This document shows, one piece after another, positions 28,316-37,415 of a DNA stretch of 64,000 nt; positions within the stretch are counted from its first letter, which is position 1, and each line of letters begins with the position of its first letter. Both the position numbers and the translations under genes were made by a program. This DNA comes from FEN-1297 sp963710735 (GTDB taxonomy: Bacteria > Bacteroidota > Ignavibacteria > Ignavibacteriales > Ignavibacteriaceae), in the NCBI GenBank assembly GCA_963710735.1, contig CAVQBN010000006.1:248001-312000 (forward strand). The letters are read 5' to 3'. The notes beneath the pieces were generated by a model, which worked only from the letters and a program-made list of their open reading frames with translations, made no database searches and was not told where the DNA came from.

Positions 28316-29563
28316 ATGGAAAATTATATGAAGCCGGTTCCGATTCAAAAAAAATTTTTTACACCCGGCGTTATTATAGTTGCTATAGTAGCGTTAAACG
28401 GTCTAGCATTTTTGGCCGGCAGGTTCTTTTTCGGATTAGGAGCTGTTACAAATTTAAATAATCAATATCCATGGGGATTGTGGATTGGCGTAGATGTAGC
28501 CGCTGGAGTAGCACTTGCTGCCGGAGGATTCACAACCGCTGCGTTAAGTCATGTCATTCATAAAGAAGAATATCATGTAATAACCAGGCCTGCACTATTA
28601 ACTGCAATGTTAGGTTACACATTTGTAGCATTCGGAGTTTCTGTTGACATAGGAAGATGGTACGATATTTGGCATCCGCTAATTTTTTGGAATGGGAGTT
28701 CAGCACTTTTTGAAGTCGGTATTTGTGTAATGATGTACCTAACAACTTTATATATTGAATTTCTGCCGGTTGTAACCGAAAGATTTATTGGGAGTGTAAA
28801 ATTAAAAGGCTTTATTTCATTTCTTAATAAACCTGTCGATAAACTTTTAAGAATCCTTGACAGTGGATTGTCAAAAGTAATGTTTTTCTTTATCATCTTG
28901 GGAGTTGTTCTATCAACATTACACCAATCATCATTAGGAACATTGATGATAATTGCCGGACCAAAGATGCACCCTCTCTGGCAGACTCCAATACTTCCTT
29001 TATTGTTTTTACTTTCTGCTATATCAGTTGGATTCCCAATGGTTATTTTTGAATCTATTATAGCCTCTCGTTCATTTGGAATAAAAGCTGAAATGGAAAC
29101 CTTATCCGGTTTAGGCAGAATGGTTCCACCGATTCTGGGAATATTTTTAGCATTCAAAATCGGAGATATGGTAATACGAGGAACATTTGTATACTTAACT
29201 CAATTTAATTTACAAAGTGTCATGTTTATTATTGAAGTACTATTCGGAGCAATTATTCCTCTTAGAATGTTTCTTTCCGAAGCAGTTTTAAAATCTAAAG
29301 TACTGCTGTTTATTGCATCATCACTAGTAATATTAGGAGTGTTGCTAAATAGAATAGATAATTTTATAGTTGCATATAAACCTCCCTATTCATACGGTGC
29401 TTATTTTCCTTCATTCGGTGAAATTTCAGTTACGCTTGGTTTTATTGCTTTATTGGTTTTAGCTTATAGATTTATTGTTATAAATTTCCCGGTAATCAGT
29501 TTACCTGATAAAAGTTTAGCTCCAAAAACAAAATTTGCTATTAGGGGAGTGAAAAATGATTAA
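28316..29563 (+). CDS. NrfD/HybB-type membrane quinone-interacting subunit (module B)
   Basis: 415-aa polytopic protein, paralogue of the module A NrfD (NNQYPWGLWIGVDVAAGVALAAG; VDIGRWYDIWHPLIFW; STLHQSSLGTL). About ten membrane helices. Expected to oxidise or reduce quinone and pass electrons to the Tat-exported ferredoxin and on to the multiheme cytochrome encoded next, whose start overlaps this gene by 8 bases. AGGAG precedes ATG 28316. The set HybA-NrfD-multiheme cytochrome without a catalytic subunit resembles quinol:cytochrome electron-transfer modules. Confidence 0.92.
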   Translation: MENYMKPVPIQKKFFTPGVIIVAIVALNGLAFLAGRFFFGLGAVTNLNNQYPWGLWIGVDVAAGVALAAGGFTTAALSHVIHKEEYHVITRPALLTAMLGYTFVAFGVSVDIGRWYDIWHPLIFWNGSSALFEVGICVMMYLTTLYIEFLPVVTERFIGSVKLKGFISFLNKPVDKLLRILDSGLSKVMFFFIILGVVLSTLHQSSLGTLMIIAGPKMHPLWQTPILPLLFLLSAISVGFPMVIFESIIASRSFGIKAEMETLSGLGRMVPPILGIFLAFKIGDMVIRGTFVYLTQFNLQSVMFIIEVLFGAIIPLRMFLSEAVLKSKVLLFIASSLVILGVLLNRIDNFIVAYKPPYSYGAYFPSFGEISVTLGFIALLVLAYRFIVINFPVISLPDKSLAPKTKFAIRGVKND

Positions 29564-30740
29564 GAAAATTAATTTACTATTGTTATCTACATTAATAACA
29601 GTTTTTACTTTTGGTCAAAGTAAGTTAGACAAAAATCATCCATCAACTGATTTAACATGTAAAACATGCCATTCTTGCGAAGTGCCCACAAGAAAGGACC
29701 CATGCTTAAATCCTTGCCCAAGAGCGCAGATGGTTCCTGCAGATGAGTCTCCTGACCTAGCACCGGAAGTTGAAGTACTTAAAGAATTGTCCAATCGTTA
29801 TATGCCGGTAGTATTTCCCCACAAACTGCATGCGCAAATGTCGGAAATGTCCGGTGGATGCAAAACATGCCACCATTATAATACAACTGGATTAATACAG
29901 CCGTGCAAGAATTGTCATAATGCCGAGAGAAAGAGAGAAGACCTAAGTAAGCCGGATTTGGAAGCTGCTTATCATCGTCAATGTATAAACTGCCATAGAG
30001 AATGGAGCCATGAAAATAATTGTGTATCTTGTCATGCACTTAAAAATTCTAAACAGGCAGTGGATCTAAATTCTACTATAGAAAAGATTAGCGGAAAAAG
30101 CCACCCAAAGATTGAAGAACCGAAAAAAATTGTCTTCGAAACAAATTATAACAAAGGCAAATTTGTAACTTTCTATCATGATGAACATGTAAATGGTTTT
30201 GGAGTTAAGTGCATTAGCTGTCATAAAAATGAAAATTGTACTCAATGCCACGATAAAGGAAAAACGACAATGAATGCAATTTCTTCAAATGGCATTCCGG
30301 TAAAAATTCACAAATCAGCTGATCAACATCATAAACCATGTTTTACATGCCATCAAGATGATAACTGTACAAGTTGTCATAAGAACAAAGAGACCGGTCC
30401 TTTTAATCATCAAGTAACGACAGGCTGGGCTTTAAATCGTTTTCACAAGAACCTTGCTTGTTCTAATTGCCATGGTTCATCAGGAAAATATGAAAAACTT
30501 AATCCGACATGCACTAATTGTCACAAGAACTTTGTCTCGGGAAAATTTGACCATGCTGTTACAGGCTTAAAACTTAGTGAAAATCATTCCGAACTCGATT
30601 GCGATAATTGTCATCAAAATAAAGATTTTTCTAAGGTTCCAACTTGCACTGGTTGTCACGATGATAAAAGTTTCCCAAAAGATAAACCAGGTAAAGAAGT
30701 AGATACAAAAAAATTCAAGAGAATTAAGTTATCTAATTAA
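29556..30740 (+). CDS. Exported multiheme c-type cytochrome (13 CxxCH)
   Basis: 394 aa with a signal peptide (INLLLLSTLITVFTFGQ) and thirteen CxxCH motifs by hand count, from TCKTCH near residue 34 to TCTGCH near 365. Several occur in close pairs (CISCHKNENCTQCH, CFTCHQDDNCTSCH). Numerous extra histidines (FPHKLHA, FYHDEHV, IHKSADQHH) could be distal ligands, as in class III cytochromes. A cysteine-rich lead-in, CHSCEVPTRKDPCLNPCP, follows the first heme motif. Periplasmic electron carrier of the module, receiving electrons from the ferredoxin/NrfD pair. Its final acceptor is not encoded nearby. Confidence 0.93.
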   Translation: MIKKINLLLLSTLITVFTFGQSKLDKNHPSTDLTCKTCHSCEVPTRKDPCLNPCPRAQMVPADESPDLAPEVEVLKELSNRYMPVVFPHKLHAQMSEMSGGCKTCHHYNTTGLIQPCKNCHNAERKREDLSKPDLEAAYHRQCINCHREWSHENNCVSCHALKNSKQAVDLNSTIEKISGKSHPKIEEPKKIVFETNYNKGKFVTFYHDEHVNGFGVKCISCHKNENCTQCHDKGKTTMNAISSNGIPVKIHKSADQHHKPCFTCHQDDNCTSCHKNKETGPFNHQVTTGWALNRFHKNLACSNCHGSSGKYEKLNPTCTNCHKNFVSGKFDHAVTGLKLSENHSELDCDNCHQNKDFSKVPTCTGCHDDKSFPKDKPGKEVDTKKFKRIKLSN

Positions 30741-30811
30741 AAAAGTTTTGGATTAAAAATATTTTTAGATTTATTAGAAATAAATGAGAAAATTTATTAT
30801 TTGGTTTTAAA

Positions 30812-32680
30812 ATGTTTAAGAAAATTGGATTTAAATTAATTGTCGGCGTAGGTGTAACAGCTTTATTGACGATTGGAATATTCTCTTATTTTAATATTCA
30901 ATCGCATAGCAGCAGCTTGCTTGCTGAGGTTGAAAGAAGTGCTAATCAACTAAGTGAAACCGTGAAACACAGCACTCGATATGACATGCTTTTAAACCAA
31001 AGAGATCGTATTAATATAATTATAAATACTATCGGGCAGCAACCGGGAATTAGAGGTGTTAGAGTCTTAAATAAAATCGGCGAAATTATTTATTCTTCAA
31101 ACCAGAACGATATTGGGAAAATGGTAGATAAAAAAGCTGAGAGCTGTTACGCCTGCCATGCTGCAAATAAACCGCTTGAAAAGTTAGCAATAAAAGATAG
31201 AACAAGAATTTTCAGAACATCAGCTAAATCTCCGCGGGTTCTGGGGATAATAAGCCCTATTTATAATGAGCAATCGTGCTGGTCTGCCGATTGTCATGCA
31301 CATCTAAAGTCTCAAACGGTGCTGGGAGTTTTAGACGTTACAATTTCTCTAGAGGAAGTCGACAAACAAATTAAACAGGGCGAAATTGAAATAGTAATTT
31401 TTGCGATTACAGCAGTTCTCGCTTTAAGTTTTATCATCGGTTTTTTTGTCAGAAGATGGGTTGATAAGCCAGTGAAAGAATTGCTGCACGCTACAAATCA
31501 GGTGGGAACAGGTAACCTTAACTATACCATACAAAATATTCGAGATGATGAACTAGGCATCTTAGCACGGTCTTTTAATAATATGACGAAGAAACTTTCA
31601 GAAGCTAGGCTGCAGTTATTTCAATCTGATAAAATGGCTTCGCTCGGCAGATTAGCTGCCGGTGTTGCTCATGAAATAAACAATCCTTTGACGGGTGTTT
31701 TAACTTACAGCAGTTTCCTGCTTAAACGGACGCAAGATAATCATGAACTGCAGGAAGACTTAAAAGTAATTGTTCGCGAAACAAAAAGAAGCCGTGAAAT
31801 TGTTAAAAGCTTATTGGATTTCGCAAGACAATCCGTTCCTAAAAAAAACGAAGCAAAAATAAACGATATTATTGAACATGCTATTAGCGTTGTTGAAAAT
31901 CAGCTTTCAATTAACCATATAAAACTTGTCAAAAACTTAGAACCGTCTTTACCTACTATTACGGTGGATTCAAATCAAATACAACAGGTTTTTATAAATC
32001 TAATTGTAAATGCTTCTGATGCTGTTGGAAAAGATGGCGGAACAATTACTATATCATCTTTGCTTTTAAGCTTATCTCCTTATGGAATTACGCATGTTAA
32101 AAAAGCAGTTTGCCCTAAAAGGCACGATTTAATTGACAATGAAGTGAAAATTGAAGGCATGCCGTCCGTAAAAATAAAAGTACGTTCAAATGGTCAAGAG
32201 GGTATTATAAATCTCGATCCAATTTATGGAAAACGCCGTCATTTATATGGATTAGAAATCGACTATAAAAAAAATATTCAGGTTATGTGTCCTCAATGCA
32301 ATACTTCATTAATTGAGGAAGGGAAAAAGTGTCCCAAATGCGGTTCTCCAATCTATACCTTCGAAGTTCCGCAGCAAGGATATTTTGAAGGTTGTATAAA
32401 TAAATCCTGTGATTGGCAAAAGTGGGATGCAGTTGATTTAGGCGGACAAAAAGATTATATAGAGATTAGAATTTCTGATACTGGATGCGGTATTTCTAAA
32501 GAAGATTTAATTAGAATTTTTGAACCATTTTATAGCACAAAGGGACAAAAGGGAACCGGATTAGGATTAGCAGTAATTTGGGGAATTGTTGACAATCATA
32601 ACGGAACAATTACTGTTGAAAGTGAAATAAACCAGGGCACCACATTTATTATTAGGCTGCCATTGAAACAGATAAGATAA
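30812..32680 (+). CDS. Heme-sensor histidine kinase with zinc-ribbon-like insert in the ATPase domain
   Basis: 622 aa. TM1 near residues 7-28; periplasmic sensor with CYACH (~111) and CWSADCHAH (~155), probably covalent heme; TM2 near 190-212; HAMP; HisKA with AHEINNPLTG (~285). The HATPase domain is split: after NLIVNASDAVG and ITISSL, an extra segment of about 120 residues (~430-545) comes before DTGCGISKED and GTGLGLAVIWG. The insert has paired cysteines (VCPKRHD; CPQC; CPKCG; CINKSC), so it looks like a zinc ribbon. The sensor is the same type as in the kinase at 21444, which lacks this insert. Partner regulators are probably the two receiver-GcvH proteins encoded next. Confidence 0.92.
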   Translation: MFKKIGFKLIVGVGVTALLTIGIFSYFNIQSHSSSLLAEVERSANQLSETVKHSTRYDMLLNQRDRINIIINTIGQQPGIRGVRVLNKIGEIIYSSNQNDIGKMVDKKAESCYACHAANKPLEKLAIKDRTRIFRTSAKSPRVLGIISPIYNEQSCWSADCHAHLKSQTVLGVLDVTISLEEVDKQIKQGEIEIVIFAITAVLALSFIIGFFVRRWVDKPVKELLHATNQVGTGNLNYTIQNIRDDELGILARSFNNMTKKLSEARLQLFQSDKMASLGRLAAGVAHEINNPLTGVLTYSSFLLKRTQDNHELQEDLKVIVRETKRSREIVKSLLDFARQSVPKKNEAKINDIIEHAISVVENQLSINHIKLVKNLEPSLPTITVDSNQIQQVFINLIVNASDAVGKDGGTITISSLLLSLSPYGITHVKKAVCPKRHDLIDNEVKIEGMPSVKIKVRSNGQEGIINLDPIYGKRRHLYGLEIDYKKNIQVMCPQCNTSLIEEGKKCPKCGSPIYTFEVPQQGYFEGCINKSCDWQKWDAVDLGGQKDYIEIRISDTGCGISKEDLIRIFEPFYSTKGQKGTGLGLAVIWGIVDNHNGTITVESEINQGTTFIIRLPLKQIR

Positions 32681-32681
32681 A

Positions 32682-33485
32682 ATGAATAAACAATTCGACA
32701 TATTAATTGTAGACGATGAACAAGTTATAATTGATGCCGTAAATAAAATTTGCACTGCTGAGGGCTATAAAGTTGATTATTCTATAAATGCTAATGATGC
32801 TCTTTTAAAATTAAAAAAAAATATCTATAATCTGATAATCTGCGATATTATGATGCCGGAAATTGATGGGTTCCAATTTTTAGATGAAGTTTCAAAAAGT
32901 AAACTAATCTCTCCTGTTATAATGACTACAGGGTATTCAACCGTTGAAAATGCGGTACGGTCGCTTTATAACGGCGCAATTGATTTTATTCCAAAGCCTT
33001 TTACTGCCGACGAGTTAATTAATTCTGTTTCACGTGGTTTAAAATATTTAGAGATTCAAAAAATTCTAAGCTCAACTAATCAAGCCGATGACGCATCGAT
33101 AATTTATGTTCCCTGTCCGGCAAAATACTATCGGCTCGGATATTCAAGTTGGGCTTCGTTGGAAAATACAGGGTCTATCCTGATAGGAATAACAGATTTG
33201 TATATAAAAACGGTTGATACTATTGGAAGTATAGAATTGTTTAAGATAGACGATGAAATTGTACAAGGCAATCCTTGTGCACAAATAGAATCGAAAGACG
33301 GTTTAAGTCATACAGTTTTAAGTCCGGTTACAGGCAGAATAATTGAAAGAAATGAACCTTTACTGATAGATAATAGTATTGTAGAAAAAGATCCGTATTT
33401 CAACGGCTGGTTCTATAGAATAATTCCCTCAGAAAGTGATTATGAATTAAAACACCTTATTCCTTGTAGTTCGGACCGGCTTTAG
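32682..33485 (+). CDS. Response regulator receiver fused to a GcvH-like domain, soluble
   Basis: 267 aa, starting one base after the kinase stop. Receiver domain 1-125: acidic pair VDDEQ, phosphoacceptor Asp in ICDIMMPEIDG, Thr in TTGYSTVENA, Lys in PKPF. No DNA-binding output domain. Instead residues ~145-255 form a GcvH-like barrel: CPAKYYRLGYSSWASLE, ILIGITDLYIKTV, LSPVTGRIIERN, DPYFNGWFYRIIP. The lipoyl-lysine position (seven before SPVTG) is Gly. The output is therefore probably protein-protein contact with the membrane complex rather than transcription. Confidence 0.88.
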   Translation: MNKQFDILIVDDEQVIIDAVNKICTAEGYKVDYSINANDALLKLKKNIYNLIICDIMMPEIDGFQFLDEVSKSKLISPVIMTTGYSTVENAVRSLYNGAIDFIPKPFTADELINSVSRGLKYLEIQKILSSTNQADDASIIYVPCPAKYYRLGYSSWASLENTGSILIGITDLYIKTVDTIGSIELFKIDDEIVQGNPCAQIESKDGLSHTVLSPVTGRIIERNEPLLIDNSIVEKDPYFNGWFYRIIPSESDYELKHLIPCSSDRL

Positions 33486-33560
33486 TTAACATAAATATAA
33501 AATGAATTATTAATTATTGAAAAATAATTGTAGTAAAAATATTCCAAAGGAGAACTTAAA

Positions 33561-34724
33561 ATGCCATTACTAATATTAGCTGTTGTATTATTTATAATCG
33601 CAGATGTCCTAATCAGATATTTCGGTAAAAATATACGCGAAAAACAACTGAGGAAGGACCGCGAAGCCGCTTTAGTAGTCAGTTTAAATCTTGATTTTAC
33701 GAGAGAAGCTAAATCATTAAAGCGAGTTGAAGTTGAAAATCCAAAAGCAAAAATTCTTTGCGTTGATGATGAACCCGTTATCCTTGATAGTTTTAGAAAA
33801 ATTCTTGTACTTGATGGATATTGCGTTGATACAGTAGAAAATGGGCAGGAAGCTTTAGGGCTAATACAATCTCATCATTATGATTTCGTTTTTACTGATT
33901 TAAAGATGCCTGAAATGAGTGGAGTTGATGTTACAAAGTCGGTAAAACATTTACGTCCGGATATTGATGTTGTAATTATTACGGGTTATGCCACTGTTGA
34001 AACAGCAGTTGAGTGTATGAAATTCGGTGCAATGGATTACGTTCAGAAACCATTCACCGAAGATGAATTACTCGATTTTGTTAAGAAGATTTTAATTAGA
34101 AGACAAGATAGAATTCAGAAGCAACTAAAACCAAAAGTACATATCACTAATTTATCCGGTTCAAAACATTTTCTTTCTTACGAGTTTGCAATTCCCGGCG
34201 GTGTATTTATTTCTAAAGGACATTGCTGGGCAAGTTTAGATCAGGATGGATCAGCAAAAGTTGGTCTGGATGATTTTGCTAAAAAACTTATAGGTAAAAT
34301 TGATTCACTAGAGTTACCTAATTTAGGAATGAATATAAAAAGCGAACAGCCATTATTCTCAATTAAACAGGGTAATCGATCAATAACATTTAATTCTCCG
34401 GTTAGCGGCAAAATTACAAGAATTAATACTTTACTGAATACTAATCTTGAAGCTTTAGATATTACTCCATACGATACTAATTGGATTTGCATCATAGACG
34501 CAGATGATATAGATACTGAAATTAAAAACTTAAAACTTGGTAGAGCTGCGGTCAGTTTTTACCAAGATGATTTAGACCATTTTATTGAACTTAGAAAAAA
34601 TATTATTCCTGTAGGCAAAAATGCTCCTGCTGCCGATGACCAATTGTATTTTGGTGAATTTGAACAATTCGATGACAGTAACTGGGAAAAAATGTCCACT
34701 GAGTTTTTCAAAAGGCAGGTTTAG
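33561..34724 (+). CDS. Membrane-anchored receiver domain fused to a GcvH-like domain
   Basis: 387 aa after a strong AAAGGAG site. An N-terminal helix (LLILAVVLFIIADVLIRYF) anchors it. A receiver domain covers ~65-185 (CVDDEPVILDS, FTDLKMPEMSG, ITGYATVETA, QKPF). A GcvH-like barrel covers ~205-320: IPGGVFISKGHCWASLD, KVGLDDFAKKL, FNSPVSGKITRIN, YDTNWICII. The residue seven before SPVSG is Asn, so no lipoylation is expected. The barrel resembles the module A protein at 25845 along its length. With no DNA-binding domain, it may be a phosphorylation-controlled membrane partner of the NrfD complex or kinase. Confidence 0.88.
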   Translation: MPLLILAVVLFIIADVLIRYFGKNIREKQLRKDREAALVVSLNLDFTREAKSLKRVEVENPKAKILCVDDEPVILDSFRKILVLDGYCVDTVENGQEALGLIQSHHYDFVFTDLKMPEMSGVDVTKSVKHLRPDIDVVIITGYATVETAVECMKFGAMDYVQKPFTEDELLDFVKKILIRRQDRIQKQLKPKVHITNLSGSKHFLSYEFAIPGGVFISKGHCWASLDQDGSAKVGLDDFAKKLIGKIDSLELPNLGMNIKSEQPLFSIKQGNRSITFNSPVSGKITRINTLLNTNLEALDITPYDTNWICIIDADDIDTEIKNLKLGRAAVSFYQDDLDHFIELRKNIIPVGKNAPAADDQLYFGEFEQFDDSNWEKMSTEFFKRQV

Positions 34725-34762
34725 TAGGACGATAAGACCAAATAATTGGAAAACCATATTCC

Positions 34763-35284
34763 TTGAAAGAAAAAATAGAAATATTTCAGGGTGATATTAC
34801 CGGGCTAAAAGTAGAGGCTATTGTTAACGCCGCCAACACTTCTCTCCTTGGTGGCGGCGGCGTTGATGGTGCAATACATCGTGCGGCCGGACATGAATTA
34901 CTGGAATACTGCAGGAAATTGGATGGATGCCCTACCGGTCAAGCAAAAATAACTCCCGGATTTAAATTACATGCAAAATTTATTATACATACTGCTGGAC
35001 CTATTTGGAGAGGCGGAGATAAAAATGAAGATACATTGCTAGCAAGTTGTTATAAAAATTCTTTACAACTAGCTCTTGAAAATAAAATTAAAACTTTAGC
35101 TTTTCCTGCAATCAGCACCGGTATTTATAATTTTCCTCTTCAAAAAGCTGCAAAAATTGCCATAAAGGAAACTAGCAACTTTTTAAAAATAAATACATCG
35201 ATTGAAAAAATAATTTTTGTCTGTTACGATAATGAAAACTTTAATATTTACAAAAAAGAAATTGAAAATCTTACTTCTATTTAA
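34763..35284 (+). CDS. Macrodomain protein, O-acetyl-ADP-ribose deacetylase type
   Basis: 173-aa macrodomain of the YmdB/MacroD class: QGDITGLKVEAIVNAANTSL, GGGGVDGAIHRAAG and ISTGIYNFP are the ADP-ribose-binding and catalytic loops. Expected to hydrolyse O-acetyl-ADP-ribose or remove mono-ADP-ribose from proteins or nucleic acid. The start is a TTG at 34763 with no clear ribosome site, but it lies right before the first conserved strand. It follows the receiver-GcvH gene after 38 bases on the same strand and could be cotranscribed by read-through. A functional link is not evident. Confidence 0.9.
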   Translation: MKEKIEIFQGDITGLKVEAIVNAANTSLLGGGGVDGAIHRAAGHELLEYCRKLDGCPTGQAKITPGFKLHAKFIIHTAGPIWRGGDKNEDTLLASCYKNSLQLALENKIKTLAFPAISTGIYNFPLQKAAKIAIKETSNFLKINTSIEKIIFVCYDNENFNIYKKEIENLTSI

Positions 35285-35312
35285 TTTCTGAAGCATTCAA
35301 TTTTAGATTTCA

Positions 35313-36203
35313 TTATCTTAAAAACAATATTGCAATCCCGCTAACGGCAAGTATAGCTCCTGCTATTGCATGCCAATTCAATTTTTCTTTGAACACATAT
35401 TTTGCTATTGGAAGCATTAAAATCGGAACTGTAGACATTAACGTAGCGGCTATTCCGACTTTTGCATTTTCAATTGCAATCAAACTAAAAGTTATTCCGA
35501 AATAAGGTCCAAGTATTGTTCCGATTAAAGTAGATTTCAAAGCTTTTAAATCTTTTGCAAATAACCTTATTGGATTTTTATATCTTCTCATAATTAAAGC
35601 GACCGGCAGCATCAATAGAACAGCTGACAAAAGTCTAATAAATGTGGCAACAAATCCATTTATTTCTCCAGCATTGAATGCATATTTAGCAAAAATTAAT
35701 CCTACAGATTGCCCCAGGGCTCCCATTAACCCGTAAAATATTCCGACTTTACTTATTTTATATTTTGATGAAGGAATTTCACTTCTTTCGAATACAACTA
35801 GAGCTATTCCGGCTATAGTAATAGTCATGCCAATTACTCCCCAGGCTGTTATAATTTCATTTAAAAATAAATAAGCAAGAAGAGCACTTAAAATCGGAGA
35901 GATAGACATTAAAAGCATACTTATACGCGCGCCAACGTGTTGATAAGCTTTGAATAAAAAAGTATCACCAAATACCAATCCAACTGCACCGCTTAAAATT
36001 AAATGTGTCACCTGGAATGATGAAAGGTCAATTTTTATATTCATGATTAAAATTGTTAGGAAGAGAAACATTACCGCAATTATCATGCGGTTAATATTAA
36101 GCTGCAAAGGCCCTATACTTTTTGAAGCCGAAGAAAAAGCAAATGAAGATCCCGACCAGCAAAGAGCAGCTAATAAAGCGCTAAGTTCTCCAAGGTATGC
36201 CAT
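35313..36203 (-). CDS. EamA/DMT-family transporter
   Basis: 296 aa with ten hydrophobic helices in two EamA repeats (ELSALLAALCWSGSSFAFS; GIFYGLMGALGQSVGLIFAK). Inner membrane drug/metabolite exporter or permease; substrate unknown. Convergent with the macrodomain gene (28-base gap). Single-gene unit with no regulator beside it. Confidence 0.85.
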   Translation of the reverse strand: MAYLGELSALLAALCWSGSSFAFSSASKSIGPLQLNINRMIIAVMFLFLTILIMNIKIDLSSFQVTHLILSGAVGLVFGDTFLFKAYQHVGARISMLLMSISPILSALLAYLFLNEIITAWGVIGMTITIAGIALVVFERSEIPSSKYKISKVGIFYGLMGALGQSVGLIFAKYAFNAGEINGFVATFIRLLSAVLLMLPVALIMRRYKNPIRLFAKDLKALKSTLIGTILGPYFGITFSLIAIENAKVGIAATLMSTVPILMLPIAKYVFKEKLNWHAIAGAILAVSGIAILFLR

Positions 36204-36418
36204 AAGTTATAAGTTATTGGATAAAAAGGATTAAAAATATTTAACAATAAAATCCAGCAGGAAAAATTAAAGAATAATTCTTACTCAGGAAAATTAAGAT
36301 ACTGCTGATATCAAATTTATTAAAAATAACACAATCCTTATCTGCTTAATATTGGAATTATGTATTAATTATAAATAAATTGTCCTTAGAATATAATTCA
36401 ATTTTAAGATTAAAATTT

Positions 36419-37279
36419 ATGGGATCAAAAACAGCTCTAATTACAGGCTCGACTTCGGGAATTGGGAGAGCGACTGCAATTGCTTTAGGAAATGCAGGAT
36501 TCAATCTTATTTTAACAGGACGAAATGAGATTAAAGGAAATAAAATTTCAAAAAGAATACAGAATAACTATAAAGTTAATGCGGATTTTATTACAACAGA
36601 TATTTCATCCTTAAACGAAGTAAAATTATTAGCTGATAAAATTAAAAATAAATATACGAGTTTAGATGTTTTGGTGAATAATGCCGGAGCTAGATTTGAT
36701 ACATTTCAAAAATCGAAGGATGAAATAGAACTTACATTTGCAACAAACTACCTAGGCCATTTTCTGTTGACATTATCTTTGCTTGATCTATTAAAGAAAA
36801 CCTCCAAAGCAAGAATTATTAATGTCTCATCAAGTTCTCATTTCGGAATTCAACTTGATTTAGATAATATTATCAATCCTGAAAATTATAATAGAAAAAC
36901 TGCATATGGACAATCTAAATTAGCCTTAGTTTTATTTACATATAAACTTTCAAAAAAAGTTGATCAGTTTAATATTACAGTTAATGCAATTGATCCAGGA
37001 GGAGTGGCGACGAATATTGCCAGGAACAACGGACTAATTGCCTGGTTGAAACATTATATTTATTATATTTTAAAAGGGACACTTATTTCTCCATCAAAAG
37101 CGGCAGAAGGACTAACTTTTTTATCGACATCAAAAACAGTTGAGAACGTTTCTGCTAAATATTTTCAGAAAATGGAGATTGTAAAATCATCAGAAGAATC
37201 TTATAATGATGATTTAATGGAAAAACTGTGGGGAACTAGTCTAAAATTATGTGCGATTAATGAGAGTTTATTGAACTAA
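36419..37279 (+). CDS. Short-chain dehydrogenase/reductase, retinol-dehydrogenase-like
   Basis: 286-aa NAD(P)-dependent oxidoreductase. Cofactor motif TGSTSGIGRA near residue 10, NNAGA, catalytic Ser (INVSSSSH) and YGQSK (Tyr-Lys). The start is ATG 36419, right before KTALITG; a frame extending 13 codons upstream has only a TTG start. The long insert after the active site (PENYNRKTAYG) resembles retinol-dehydrogenase-type SDRs. Substrate unknown. Confidence 0.88.
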   Translation: MGSKTALITGSTSGIGRATAIALGNAGFNLILTGRNEIKGNKISKRIQNNYKVNADFITTDISSLNEVKLLADKIKNKYTSLDVLVNNAGARFDTFQKSKDEIELTFATNYLGHFLLTLSLLDLLKKTSKARIINVSSSSHFGIQLDLDNIINPENYNRKTAYGQSKLALVLFTYKLSKKVDQFNITVNAIDPGGVATNIARNNGLIAWLKHYIYYILKGTLISPSKAAEGLTFLSTSKTVENVSAKYFQKMEIVKSSEESYNDDLMEKLWGTSLKLCAINESLLN

Positions 37280-37415
37280 CATTAATTTTCCAACTACTTA
37301 GAATTTATTAGGTTCGTTGTTTTATAATTAAGTTAATTTTTTAAGTAAAATAATTTTACAAATTCAAGAATTAATTAATTTATTCTTTACCAACTTTTAA
37401 AATCGTAAATAAAAT

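Noticed and set aside
18305..34724. Glycine cleavage system
   Set aside because: The GcvH-like domains lack the lipoyl lysine, and no GcvT, GcvP or lipoate ligase gene is near.
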